Shown here: piece after piece, positions 11,631 through 22,612 of the stretch
Layout of the letters: each line of letters starts with the position of its first letter
Position numbering within the stretch: the first letter of the stretch is position 1
Assembly (NCBI GenBank): GCA_037157565.1
Contig: JAZHRO010000024.1
Location: 8,996,501-9,060,500 of the forward strand
DNA from: Thalassia testudinum
Lineage: Eukaryota > Streptophyta > Magnoliopsida > Alismatales > Hydrocharitaceae
Direction: 5' to 3'
Length of the DNA: 64,000 nucleotides
Notes under the pieces: model-generated
Databases searched by the model: none
The model's input: only the letters and a program-made list of their open reading frames with translations
Told to the model about the DNA's origin: nothing
Made by a program: the position numbers and the translations under genes

Positions 11631-13591
11631 GATGCCACAGAAATATCTAGAAAGCAGGATCGACTTCAGGCATAGCTGATAGAGATGTTATCTTTGTAGA
11701 TCACAGAATATCATTCTGTTGTAAACTATCATTATTTGGCATCTTGGAAGAGAGTAAAAAATCCAACGTTGCCTAATTTTCCAGCAAGAGGTAGAACACG
11801 TTCAGATATTGAATATAATACAAGTTGCAGGTTGTTTTTGATGGTGAAAATCTCTTTCCAACCCGCTAAATATTTGCCCAAATATCTGGTTGTCAATCTG
11901 TGTTTAATTAGAAGTCTCTTGAAATTAGCCAACAACGAGGAACTTGGACCAAATTGAGCAACAGTTCGTTCAAGGAGCATATAATTATTATATTGAGCTT
12001 ACGCTGATAGCTTAAATGGACAGGAGCGTCAAGTGTCTTGCATTAAGAAGATTTCCTTGTGAGTAAAACACTATAGCGTAGAGAAAGCTCGTGATGTTAT
12101 GCATGACAAAATGTGGGACTGTGGTATCACAGGTATTTTTGGACTGTGGCAGAATGAAGATATCAAGGTGGATGCAAGGTTGAATAAGGGATGGATAATG
12201 ATATCATCATGAAAAATGCAGATGTGGCAGAAAATTAAGTTAAATGAAATACCCGTCTAGGTTGCTTTGACATCGAAAAAATTATTGCAGGAGTGAGTGG
12301 TTGTTGACTGTAAGCTTTGCAAATTGATGTGAAGGTGTTTATCTATTATTTTGCTTCAAGTAGGATTGGAATGGATAAAACACATCCAGCTAGGGCTGTC
12401 GCTTAACGCAGGAAAAGGTTCGACTTTTGTATCCCCAAGCTAGCTTGGACCATTATTATTAAAAAAAAAAAAAGGAAGAAGACGGTTATGCCTTGAACTG
12501 GCGTACCTCTACACCATACACATACACCAACATTTCATGTTTTTCATCACCTATCCACCGATTGCCCCACCTCTATCATCCAACTCATAATCTACACATG
12601 TAAATCACTTCTTTAACCTACTACTAGACTCAAATTCGTTCAAATTCACAAGTAAAAATTAAAAAGGCATTTACAAAAGGCATGAAACACAAATAAGATA
12701 TAAAACACAAACAAGGGAAAAGATTTGTTCATAAAAAACAAACAAAACAAACGTACAAAATAAAGTAGTTTGGTGTAGGTTTCAGGAAGCAAGCCATTGA
12801 AACTTGTTTCAAACTACGAAGAGCTCTATCTTACTTAAATATAAGTGGAGAAATCAATGCTTTCAAGTCATGGGGTTGTTCTCTTCAAATTTTTCCTTGT
12901 AAATTGTTTACAAAAGCGTTGTTCATATCCATTTGAAAAAAATACATCCATAAAATAGGGAAACGTGAGAAACATTTGAGTTAATATTAACCTTGTAACT
13001 GATGCATAAATTTTATTAAAATTAATACATGTTTCGTGATTAAAACACTGAGGAGCGAACCATGCCTTATTTCTAAATATTTTTCCCAACCTATCTAGTT
13101 TATTTCAAAACCCATTTAGTTCCAATGTTGGTAAAAATCTCAGGCTTGGGAACCAAGTCTCACATCTTATTTCTTCAAATTATTTGAGCTCTTTTTGCAT
13201 GATCAGAATTCAATATTCATCTTGATAGCCATGATCAAAGGGCTATAGAGACAATGTCATCCAAATGAGGAATTATTAGAACCTTCTTTTGCTATATCAT
13301 CCGAAAAGAGTTCATATTTTTAATTCACGCTCCTTTAAAGTTTAATTGAAGAAATGAAAGAAGCATAAACAAAGTTCTTTTGAAATCAAGACCTAATTTG
13401 GAAATATTACTCAAAATGGAATCCTGTGGGTGATTATATGCTTGAAACCATTTCTTCGATGAATCAAGGACATTAAAAGAATTATTAATAAAATAAGCAT
13501 CAAGAAAAAAAAAAAATCATTGCCAGCGTCATCAACAACATGAGATGTGGCTTTTCCATGGTTAATATTTTTCTATCAAAGTGCCAATAGA
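11631..13591. other. 3' flank and intergenic DNA, no gene seen
   Basis: AT-rich sequence after the 6725-11630 gene. It includes the probable 3' UTR and an A-rich tract at 12461-12474 preceded by ATTATTATTAAAA, which could be a retroposon tail. No protein-like frame was found. Confidence 0.45.
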
Positions 13592-15332
13592 GTCATTGTC
13601 ACGACCTAAATTCAGATCCCTATAAGATCCGAAATCCGACTCATCTCGACTAATTCCAAGATATAGTCGTCCAACGACAAATAACCAAATAACATACATC
13701 AATTCACAACCACACAAGTACAGTAGCTAAGCAAAAAGAAATTGACAACAAAAAGAGAAATAGAACAATAATACTATAATATTACATGTCTTCAAGAACA
13801 TGAATACTACCATCACAACAAAACTAGTAAAGATAGAGAACATAACAGAAAATACGGAAAATATAACTACAGGAACTCACTACAATTAGTAGTAGAAACT
13901 ACAGCTGGGCTCGACTAGGCCCAGTGTCCTTAGCAGCCAGTAGCTCAGGCTGCTCAAATCCCTGACCTGTACAAAGTTATATAACTGAAGTCAGCTAACG
14001 CCGAGTAGAGTGGTGGCTAAACATAAAATGCATTTAACAGATAGTTTAACATATTACTTTCCAATCTAAATTATCTTATAAAGATTTTTTGTGTAGAGAT
14101 CTCTAATCAAGGTCCATCTCATTACTTAATCTTCTTGTTCCCTAAAGGAACGATTTCGCTTGCAGTTTTTTCGTGATGTAGGATGCACATGTGGTACTCT
14201 TTTGGCCGCAAGAGTCCCTCCATGGTAGTCCTATACCCGGTCTACCACCCCAGGTCACAATCGTGACGTAGCGATGACTATAGCACATGTGATAAGCACG
14301 CGAGTAGCTACCTTGTACTGGCACGCGGTCAGTCATTTCCGTTAGCGAGTACGCCTCAACGTACAACGCAGAACAGTATAGGGCCTTGCCCTTTCAGAAC
14401 ACAACAGGGGTCTTGCCCCTCAGGGGTCTTGCCCCTCCTCAGTCCGCATATCCTCGTCCGACTATCTCGATTTGCCCAACGGGTTAACAAGAGTCGGTGT
14501 CGGGTGGTCATGTCTAACCCCGAGTTCCCTGGGGCGGCTAGCTCCTCTCTACACTAAGTAGCTCACCTCGGTACTACGTACACGAGGGTCAATAAGAGTC
14601 GATGTAGAGTGGCCAAACCTACCCTAGGTCTCAACCCAAAGGCGGTAAGATCCCCTCTATACTACAAGGGATAATTGCTCTCTTCGGTACCATGTACACG
14701 AAAGTTAACTCACTTCCCTTAACGGCTATTCGTGGGCGGCAATTCTAGAACCATTCAGTTCTTCTTGCTACAGTATTTCCATATTCCTCGTCGGGTTTGT
14801 ACATGACTTTCCCTTTATCCAGTTTAATAGATATAGAACAGGCAACTCAATCATAATACAGGTTTGTTTGTAATGTGATTCATTGCAGATAGTACAGACA
14901 GCTCATGATTTACTCAATTATTCACATGCACTTTTCTCTAGCCCTAGCGTTCATATCACAACCTAGGGTTCAATTGAATAGCTGTATTTTGGAGCATACA
15001 TTTATTTCTTCCTAGGATTCATCTCACATCCTAGGTTTTAACTATTTGCATGCATTTTATTTAACTTGGAGAATTAGTTAGAACTACTCTACCGGGATAA
15101 CCGGGTGGAATGGGGGCTCGTACAACAGCTCTCGACGTCTCCGCAGGTTTCGTACACCTGACAAACTGGAGACCTAAGACGTGGATGGACATGTCAAAAG
15201 GATTCCAAAAGATACAGATAAGCTACCATTACGTGAAGAAATTCGTACGAAAAACAACGATGTTTTGTTTACGGAAAACCGACATTGTTTGGGCCGTGAA
15301 CGGGCCTAAAACACGAGTTTTGACAGAAATTA

Positions 15333-16023
15333 GACGTCTGGGAGAGATCTCAGACATCTTAAATCAACTCACAGGCATACCTCTTTCGAGGCCCCTCTAT
15401 CGGATGTCTGGAACGCAGTGCCGACGTCCGAGGGTTCCGTCAAACGTCTGGAGATGCTCCCGGACGTCTGAAACTGTCTTGGTCTGCCTTCCAACTTCTT
15501 ACACATGTACGTGCACTGTCAAGAGTTTGGTAGAGAAGAAAATACAGAAAATAGATCTCTACCAGACGTCTCATTCTACCTTCGAACGTCCAGTAAGACG
15601 TCTAGATGTTGCTTCGGACGTCTGATTCCACGGAAAAATGACTTCCGCGGAACCACTCTAGCTTTCCTCGCTGCAGACACTGCAGCAGAGTAGCACAGTC
15701 CTTCCGCTCTCACGTTCAGACTCGCGATTAGCTCTCCACTCTCCGCTCGCTCTCTGCTTGCTCTCTCTCTCCGGCTCCCTGCTCTCTCTCTCGCTCGGCT
15801 GTAATGGTGTGAGATGAGGGGGAGGAGGAGGGGGGTTTATAAAGGGAGAGGAGGTGAGGGGAAGGGCGTCGCGTCGCAGGGAGTGGTGTGGGGTGCGGGG
15901 ATGGCCGTTGCAGGGTGAGGCGTGGGTGAGGGAGTGGCATGCGCTTGGTACGTGCCAAAAAGAAAAAAACATTTTCAGATGTCTGGCTTTCTCTTCAAAC
16001 GTCTGGGAAACATTTCAGACGTC
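15333..16023. repeat. Phased GACGTC arrays in the 3' LTR
   Basis: Core hexamer starts (GACGTC or one-to-two-base variants) are 15333, 15353 (20); 15403, 15423, 15443, 15463 (20,20,20); 15565, 15585, 15597, 15617 (20,12,20); and 15978, 15998, 16018 (20,20). The spacer sequences are unrelated to each other. Confidence 0.85.
15836..15843 (-). promoter_or_regulatory. TATA box of the gypsy 3' LTR
   Basis: TTTATAAA on the minus strand. The matching place in the 5' LTR (about 36705-36725) lacks it through a small deletion. Confidence 0.5.
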
Positions 16024-16054
16024 TTAAGGGACTAAAAGGTGATGGGTCGTTTCA

Positions 16055-17773
16055 ATATAACAAACTTAAAGGAAGTTTCGTCCCCGAATATTGAACTAAC
16101 TAGGTTGCGGAAAATAACGTAACAACGTATAACAAACTTAAAGAGGACCGAAGTATGTTCAAAGAGACATACCCTCGAAAAGCTCCGGGTACTGTTCTCG
16201 CATTGCCATCTCAGGCTCCTAAGTTGCCTCCTCGTATCGCTGGCTTCTCCACAGGACTTTCACCAGGGGTACCTCCTTCCGTCTCAGACTCCGAACATCT
16301 CTGTCTAGTATCTGTACCAGCTTCTTGGGAAAGGTCAGGTCGTCTCCCACCTCGATGCTCTCGTGGCTAAGGACATGCTGGGATCGGCGATATATCTCTT
16401 GAGGTTGGAAACGTGAAATACGCCATGCATTCCAGAGAGCTGGGGAGGAAGGCCAAGCCGGTAAGCGACGGGTCATACCCGTTCTAAGACCTCAAAAGAC
16501 CCCACAAATCTTGGTGCAAGCCTCCCTCTCACCCCAAACCGCTGTAAGCCCTTCATGGGAAAAACATGAAGGAAAACGTGATCCCCAACCTCAAATTGTA
16601 GCTCCCTACGCTTCAGATCAGCGTAGCTCTTCTGCCTACTCTGGACAGTACGCAGTCGTCGATGGATCTGCTTGATCACCTCCTGACCCTTGTGTATTAG
16701 TCGAGGACCAACCTCCTACTTGGTCCCCACCTCAACCCAACTCAAGGGAGCCGTACACTTTCTCTCGTACAGAGCCTCATATGGTACCATGCCGATGCTC
16801 GAGTGATAACTGTTGTTATATGTAAACTCTGCCAGGGGCAAATGCTCCTCCCAGGAGCCCCTCCAGTCCAGTATGTAGGCGTGTAGAAGGTCCTCAAGGG
16901 TCTGAATGGTGTGCTCTGACTGTTCGTCTATCTGGGGATGCTAGGCCGTGGAACTTGAAGGGAGGCAACCGTGGTATGGAGAAAACAATCTTTCTCTCAA
17001 AGCAGTCTACAAGGGCATGGTATGCGGTTAACCAGTCCATCCTCAAGATCATACCAAAATCCTCCATTGGGATCATGATCAAGTCTATCGGAAGACTGTG
17101 TCCCCCTATCGTGACCTCATAGTCAGTGAAAACCTCCTTGTCAACAAACACCTACCCACTTGGTCCTCTAATCAAGAAGGGCTCCTCTAAAAGTACACTG
17201 CTCGACCTCATGCTGATGGCAAACTCCGCAGAAACAAACGAATATGTGGCACTGGAATTAAAAAGTGTGTAAACGAGCCTGCCGAAAACAGTAACCATAC
17301 CTGCCACTACAGAGCCTGAAGCTCTAGCATCTCCGTGAATTAGGGCGTTAACACGCCCTTCAGCCCTCGGTATAGAAGAAGTAGCCGTGCTCTGGGTCGG
17401 GTGGGAGGCAGCGGGCCGGTACCCTCCTTGCGGCTGTTGTCCTCTTCCTCGGGAGTGGTAAACACGGCTACCCAATTGGCCTTCAGTGCTCGGTGCTGGG
17501 AGCGTCGGCTGTGCTCCGGTCCTAGATGGACAATTCCTCCATATGTGGCCCGGCTGGCCACACTGATAGCAGAGGGGTATGCGACCTCCTCCCTCTGTCT
17601 ACTGTCCCTGTTGGTGACTGGGTGGGGGTCTGCTACAGTCGGCTGGTCCCTGTCGGGAACCCCCAAAGGTCCCTGGTGGACCCACAGAACTGGATAGCTC
17701 CCCTGCTGGTTCCTGGTGCCTCCTCTCTTGACGGTCCTGTGAGTGCTCCTGCGGGTAGGGTCTCTTCCGTCCT
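16055..17773 (-). pseudogene. gag-pol remnant: zinc knuckle, protease, integrase; reverse transcriptase absent
   Basis: Read on the minus strand from 17773 down. A CCHC knuckle (CYQCGQPGHIWRNC, 17525-17571) is intact. A retropepsin domain follows at about 17330-16950, where the active-site motif reads LFNSSATYSFVS, with Asn in place of the catalytic Asp. The protein then jumps near 16945 directly into the integrase C-terminal part (HPQIDEQSEHTIQTLEDLL, then YNNSYHSSIGMVPYEALY). A GPF/chromo-type tail reaches about 16220 with stops and frameshifts. The whole RT-RNase H region expected between protease and integrase is missing. Confidence 0.8.
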
Positions 17774-18510
17774 TGTTGAGCGCGAATCTACGCTAACGTG
17801 TTTGGTTTTTGGAAAAACCCGTCGTTGTAGTTCGAAAGCGAAGGATTCGTGTTCAACAAATAAAATTTATACCGAAATAAGAATTCCGGGTCGAACACAG
17901 GGAGGCGAACGTTTGATTTAAAAACTTCGCGTTTCGTTTTTTTATTTTGTCACGAAGAAATTCAATTTAAACTATCTAAGTATCTACAACAAATAAAAGA
18001 GAGAGAGGGAGTAAGAGAGAGCGAAGGAATACTATACATGAAAATCAAAATGAGATGTAGAATAGACAAGGAATTTATAAAAAGAGTTCTTTCATTACAA
18101 CTAGAAAACATAAAACAATTACTCTAGAAAGCATTAAAAGAATGGAGGGAGAAATGTCCTCCTCGACGATCGCTCGGAGGACGAATAGACTACTCTAGAA
18201 AGCAGTAAATCTATACTAGAAAGCAGTAAAAAGAATAGGGAGAGAGAAATCCTCCTCGACGGTCGCTTGGAGGACGAGCCGGACGGGACGACGCCTGGAC
18301 GAAGGAGAACGAAGCGGGACGAAGGAGGACGAAGCAGAAGAACGGGAACGAAGCAGCACGCCGTCGTCGTCGCGGGATCCACTTCCGAAGGGGGACGAAA
18401 ATTTGGACTTTATCTCGCGAGAAGCATCCCGGGTGTGGGACAAGCTTCTCTTGAGCTTTGGAGAGGTAGAGAGGAGAAGGAAGGGATCAAAATTTCGTAT
18501 GGAGGGGGTC

Positions 18511-18520
18511 TCCTTTTATA
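18511..18520 (-). promoter_or_regulatory. TATA box in the nested LTR
   Basis: TATAAAAGGA on the minus strand; the second copy is at 24498-24507. In the 5' LTR (24498-24507) it would drive the genomic transcript. Confidence 0.6.
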
Positions 18521-18577
18521 GTTGCAAGGAGTGGGGGCAAAATGGACATTACATCTTCAAAATAATAAATAAGGGGT

Positions 18578-18607
18578 CTTTAGTGACGGATAAAACCGTC
18601 GCTAAAG
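18578..18607. repeat. Inverted repeat in the nested LTR
   Basis: CTTTAGTGACGG and CCGTCGCTAAAG flank ATAAAA, giving a 12-bp stem with one G-T position. The second copy is at 24565-24594. Confidence 0.75.
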
Positions 18608-18692
18608 CCCCGCCGTCGCCGTCGCCGCCGCGCCACGCGCGCCCGCTCGGCTGGCCTGCGCGCGTAACGCAGACGCACGTCCGCGTCGTCTC

Positions 18693-18720
18693 AGCCGTCC
18701 GATCGCGAGATCGGACGGCT
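18693..18720. repeat. Perfect hairpin, 12-bp stem, in the nested LTR
   Basis: AGCCGTCCGATC, loop GCGA, GATCGGACGGCT. The second copy is at 24680-24707. Confidence 0.95.
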
Positions 18721-18879
18721 TAGATCGCGCCCGCGCCCGCTGCGTAGCGCGTCGCCCGCGTGCGATCGCGCGCCCACCAGGGCGTCCAATTGCGCGTCGG
18801 CGCTATCGGGCGCGCGCGGCCGTTGGATCTTCATCCGACGCTCGTGCGCGCCTGCTCGCCCGCGCCTTCGCCCCCCTCC

Positions 18880-18940
18880 CCGCGGCTCGAACCCGCGACC
18901 TCCGCTTCGCCCGCAGCTGCGTAGCCGCTGCGCTACGCGG
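18880..18940 (-). other. tRNA-like segment with A and B boxes in the nested LTR
   Basis: On the minus strand, TAGCGCAGCGG (18925-18935) fits a Pol III A box. GGTTCGAGCC (18884-18893) fits a B box 42 bases downstream, within GCGGGTTCGAGCCGCG, which folds as a T arm. The acceptor stem and anticodon arm do not fold as in a real tRNA, so this is a tRNA-derived relic. Confidence 0.6.
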
Positions 18941-19537
18941 CGAAATGGTCGCGCAGACGTTTTTAAACGCGCGCGACCGCAGCCGTTGGATCGAGATCCA
19001 ACGGCGGAGAGGAGACGTTGCGTGGTCTTCACAGGACTCCTGCGGCCGATTGGGCGGCTGGGATGGCGCCACGTGGCGCTATCTTGGCCGTCCATCTTCT
19101 GGAAGTTGTAGATGGTGCCACGGATGTCGGATTGACTTGATTTTTGTGTCGTTCGGCTGTGATCGTCGATCCGAATTCATCCGTGTGGTCGGATTTTCCA
19201 TCTGAAGTGCGGATTTACACCATCCTGGCCCTTGATCTTCTAGGGTTCCCCGGTCTCTATCTGATGCTACGGATGCCTGATTAGGGCGATCTTGGAGTCG
19301 TTGAACTCCAATCGTCGCCCTGATCATATCCATACGGTTGGATCTTTGATCCGAGGCCCCGATAAAATATTTGCCCTGTCCAAGCACATAAAAGGAGACA
19401 ATTAACCTCCATTTTATTCAAACTACTCTAAATGCAAGATGATGCATGTAATGCAATATTTATATCATGAAATGCAATCCTATGCTTAAGAACATGCATA
19501 AATAGACATTTTAAGTAGTGTAAATGTGTTTACATCA

Positions 19538-20782
19538 TACCCCCATGCCTATCTTTTGCTAGTCCCTAGCAAAAACTATATGCTATTTATAAAAGAATTA
19601 GGTTAGATTATTTGGACCTGAGTTATTTTCAATCATTAAGAAATTGTCTACTTAAGAACTGAACTTTCAAAGACACAACAGTGCCCGGGTATCAGCCAAA
19701 ATGCAGACCGCCTCAAGCCTCGCCTTATTCAAAGAAAAATTTCTTTTTCTGTTTTTACTCTTTTTTTTTTTTTTTTTTTTTTAGATTTTCAAATTTTAGG
19801 GTTTAAGAGTGGCTTTCTACGGCCATTCAACTCACCCAAGATTTGATGAGAACCCTAAGTTTTAAGCATCTTATTGTGATGTGATAGACTCGTTCACCGG
19901 TAATTAAAACGGACTTCGGATTTCTACGCCTCTAGGTGACCTCAAAAAGAATTCTGCCTAAAGGTGTATCTTTACAACCGGTAGCTTTCTCCCTACTTTT
20001 ATTTTTTAACGGGGTCAACACAAGGGTGAATCCAGTGTATATCTCCCCGGTTTATTCTACTTCTCCGCTTCTTCCTAAGTGTTTTGGGAATTTTTAGTGC
20101 ATTCTCTGAGCTGGGTTCTGGACAACCGGTCGATGAGCTGTTACCACCGACAACTTGCCAGCCATACTCGTGCGGCGAAGTGTGGCTTATTTCTTTTTGT
20201 TCTTTTCTCCTTTTTGATTTTTTTTTTTTTTTTTAAGTAGGTGGCTTCCCTGGTCTAAGATTTACCTAAAGGCAGCAAAAAGAGAAAGGTCTAGTGACTG
20301 GGCTCTGGACAACCTACCTATGGGCTGTTACCCACGATAACTTGCCAGCCATATCACCCTAGAAGGTTCATTAGCTACCCAATTTCCGTTAAAATCGCCA
20401 AACAACGAGTCAGTGCAAAGAAAGTGTGTAGATGCTTAAGACTCAAAATTCCCTCACATCAGAGGGCGGGTTGATAAGTCGTGTACTTATCACCCAAACT
20501 TATTTACTCCAATTATAATAAAATTCAGGTTGGCGAGAACTCGAAAAACAAATCCACATTTTAGTGGATACATAGGCTGATTAAGTCCAAAGACCTGAAG
20601 GGTCTTTGTGTTCAAACCATAATATAGTATTTCTTAAGACCGAAAATTTTCTTAAACCCAAATTCTCTTTTTTCTAATTTCGATTTTTTTTTTTTTTTTT
20701 TTAAATAAAACAAATCTACGGAGCTGACGAATGAATTCAAAGATAAATATCCACCCCCCCATGCCTATCTAATGCAATGTCC
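19538..20782 (-). other. 3' untranslated interior of the nested element
   Basis: Non-coding region between the long frame and the 3' LTR, with three T-rich tracts. It has a purine-rich tract beside the LTR (minus-strand ATAGGCATGGGGGTA, 19538-19552). A second near-identical tract (ATAGGCATGGGGGGG) lies at about 20755-20769. A 56-bp motif is repeated at 20111-20166 and 20298-20353, both containing AACTTGCCAGCCATA. Confidence 0.6.
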
Positions 20783-22576
20783 TCATTGTATTAAAAAGAC
20801 ATAAAACAGAGTGGAAAAGCGTAGAAAGCACCTGAATTGCGTGGATATCGGGTCCGCTCCGAGATGAAAATGAAAAAGAACTGTATATGTGCTGAGTTTA
20901 GTGCCTTCAGCTAGGCACACTATACAAAGAAAAGAAATGAAGAATTCACATGTGCAGGTCAGAATTAGAATAAACAGAAGAATCCTCTGACCTGTCAGCA
21001 GAGGTCCACAGATGTGGACCAGATTGTGGTGCAGACCCACACCCCATAATCGAGAATACCTTAGGTTCTGGATAAAAATTACCCAAAACCTAAAATCAGA
21101 ATGCAAGCGGGGTCGGGCCTGCGATTTGTGAGGATGCAACCCAAGGCCAAAATGTCGGGTTACAGAGAATTGAAGCTCAAAAGGATAATCGTTAAATGTG
21201 TGCTTGAGTTTGACATCCTCGAAACAAATGTCGTAAGGGTTCTGATTTGATGGTTTCAGTTTAAAAGGAACCCTTCGACTCAATCTTCCATTTCCTCCAA
21301 AATTGACTTCCCAAATCAGAATTTCCCAGCTCCTATCCTCCTCATTCGGCATATCAAATTCCATGACCTCTTGTATATTCATCACCCCGTCTGAAATCTC
21401 CAAGTCTAGATGATGTGGCAAAATCAAAATTGACTTGGGTCTAATTATCTCAGAATTAGAATCATCAATAAGCTCAACAGGGTGTAACTGATAATCAGGG
21501 CATTGAATTAATTCCTCCAGAAAATGCGATTCTGGATCTGTATCGTGTGCCCTAATAAGATCAGTTTCCTCAGTTATTGGGCTATCAAATGATCTATCAG
21601 ATTCCTCAGGCCCAATCGTCTCACAAAAATCGTGATTTGAAAACTCGTGTGAGACTTCGCAACTTGAATCTTCACCATCATGATCCGTATCAATGTATGT
21701 CCCAAAATCATTTGTCACTTTGCGTTCCAAGGAGACATACGTTTCCTCGTAACCCGGCTCAGGGATTTCAGGTGAAGAAATCAAATCATCCTTAATTGGT
21801 TGTTTTAATTCAATCTGGTCAGCTTCATAACACGTGTCCCCCCCAACAGGTGCCTGAGCGGGTTCTGTCATTGGCTTTCCTGAAGAGAGTTCATCCTGGG
21901 AATTATTCCAAGATTGAATCAAAGCAACCACGAATCTCATCCTCAATTTCGCTAATTTCCCAAGTAGAAACTCACCCGGGTTCTTATCCTTAACATCCTG
22001 GAGCCAATCCAACAAAGACTTGTTTAAATCATCAATCATTTCAATCAGGGGCTCCAATCTCTCAATGCAAGGTATTGGCTGAACTTCTAAAGATTGAATG
22101 ATATTCCTCAAGTTAGCCAGAACCCTATCTTGAACCTGATTAACCTGAACCAAATGAGTTGGTTCAGGGTTGGGCGGGTTTGACATCAATGTAGAGGAAT
22201 TAACGAATTGAGATTCGTTATACCCATCCTGATAATAGATCATTTCAGATTGTTCATAAGATGGAGATGACCTAAAGGCAGTGAAATCAGAGGATGGGTA
22301 AGGATCAGTGTATCCTTCTTGATTGTAGATCGCATCAGGTTGTTCATGAAAGGAGGACGATCTATAATCGATGCAACTCTGAGAAGGATAGAATTGAGAA
22401 TCAAAGTGTTCAGGGTTAGACCCTAAACACGGGGGTCCGGAATTGTATCCCCAATCCAAATTATCCCAACTAACTGATGGTCGATTACAATACGAGTTGG
22501 GATAATCGTCATGTTGAGGATAATTTACAACAGGAGGGAAAGAGCGGGAATGCGTGAAATATGTGGAAGGATTCAT
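20783..22576 (-). CDS. 597-residue protein of the nested element, unrecognised
   Basis: A single open frame from ATG 22576-22574 to the stop at 20783-20785. Upstream in-frame codons lack another ATG, and a splice-acceptor-like TTGTATTGCAG lies just before it. The N-terminal ~130 residues are rich in Tyr, Ser, Pro and Asn (MNPSTYFTHSRSF; SWDNLDWGYNSGPP; repeated YxxQDGYN/YNQEGYT-like units). The middle is helical and acidic (LANLRNIIQSLEVQP; DWLQDVKDKNPGEFLLGK). A hydrophobic stretch at about residues 532-555 (ILLFILILTCTCEFFISFL) could span a membrane. No CCHC knuckle, protease, RT, RNase H or integrase motif is present, so it is not an ordinary gag. Possible roles are particle assembly, an ORF of Tat/Athila type or a captured gene; none is shown. 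Confidence 0.7.
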   Translation of the reverse strand: MNPSTYFTHSRSFPPVVNYPQHDDYPNSYCNRPSVSWDNLDWGYNSGPPCLGSNPEHFDSQFYPSQSCIDYRSSSFHEQPDAIYNQEGYTDPYPSSDFTAFRSSPSYEQSEMIYYQDGYNESQFVNSSTLMSNPPNPEPTHLVQVNQVQDRVLANLRNIIQSLEVQPIPCIERLEPLIEMIDDLNKSLLDWLQDVKDKNPGEFLLGKLAKLRMRFVVALIQSWNNSQDELSSGKPMTEPAQAPVGGDTCYEADQIELKQPIKDDLISSPEIPEPGYEETYVSLERKVTNDFGTYIDTDHDGEDSSCEVSHEFSNHDFCETIGPEESDRSFDSPITEETDLIRAHDTDPESHFLEELIQCPDYQLHPVELIDDSNSEIIRPKSILILPHHLDLEISDGVMNIQEVMEFDMPNEEDRSWEILIWEVNFGGNGRLSRRVPFKLKPSNQNPYDICFEDVKLKHTFNDYPFELQFSVTRHFGLGLHPHKSQARPRLHSDFRFWVIFIQNLRYSRLWGVGLHHNLVHICGPLLTGQRILLFILILTCTCEFFISFLCIVCLAEGTKLSTYTVLFHFHLGADPISTQFRCFLRFSTLFYVFLIQ

Positions 22577-22612
22577 GAGATACGGGAGGAAGAAAGGTGC
22601 CCTGCAATACAA

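Larger units (their letters stand above)
13597..16054 (-). repeat. 3' LTR of the gypsy element
   Basis: A 2458-bp LTR bounded by TGTCACGACC at 13597 and GGGTCGTTTCA at 16054 on the plus strand. On the minus strand a TATA box (TTTATAAA, 15836-15843) follows a CT-rich leader. Phased GACGTC modules lie on both sides of it. Confidence 0.8.
17774..19537 (-). repeat. 3' LTR of the nested element
   Basis: A 1764-bp LTR. The central 18600-19080 part is very GC-rich, contains long chance frames, a tRNA-like segment and two hairpins, and matches 23759-25524 almost base for base. Confidence 0.92.

Noticed and set aside
15110..15625. 171-residue frame in the gypsy 3' LTR
   Set aside because: It lies wholly inside the LTR and across the phased arrays; the 5' LTR copy is not open.
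18880..18940. Functional tRNA gene
   Set aside because: A and B boxes match, but no acceptor stem or anticodon arm folds properly, and it lies inside an LTR.
18691..19095. 134-residue Arg-rich frame (minus) and overlapping frames, repeated at 24678-25082
   Set aside because: They occur in the GC-rich LTR middle in both copies and on both strands. Composition alone keeps them open, and they cover the tRNA-like segment.
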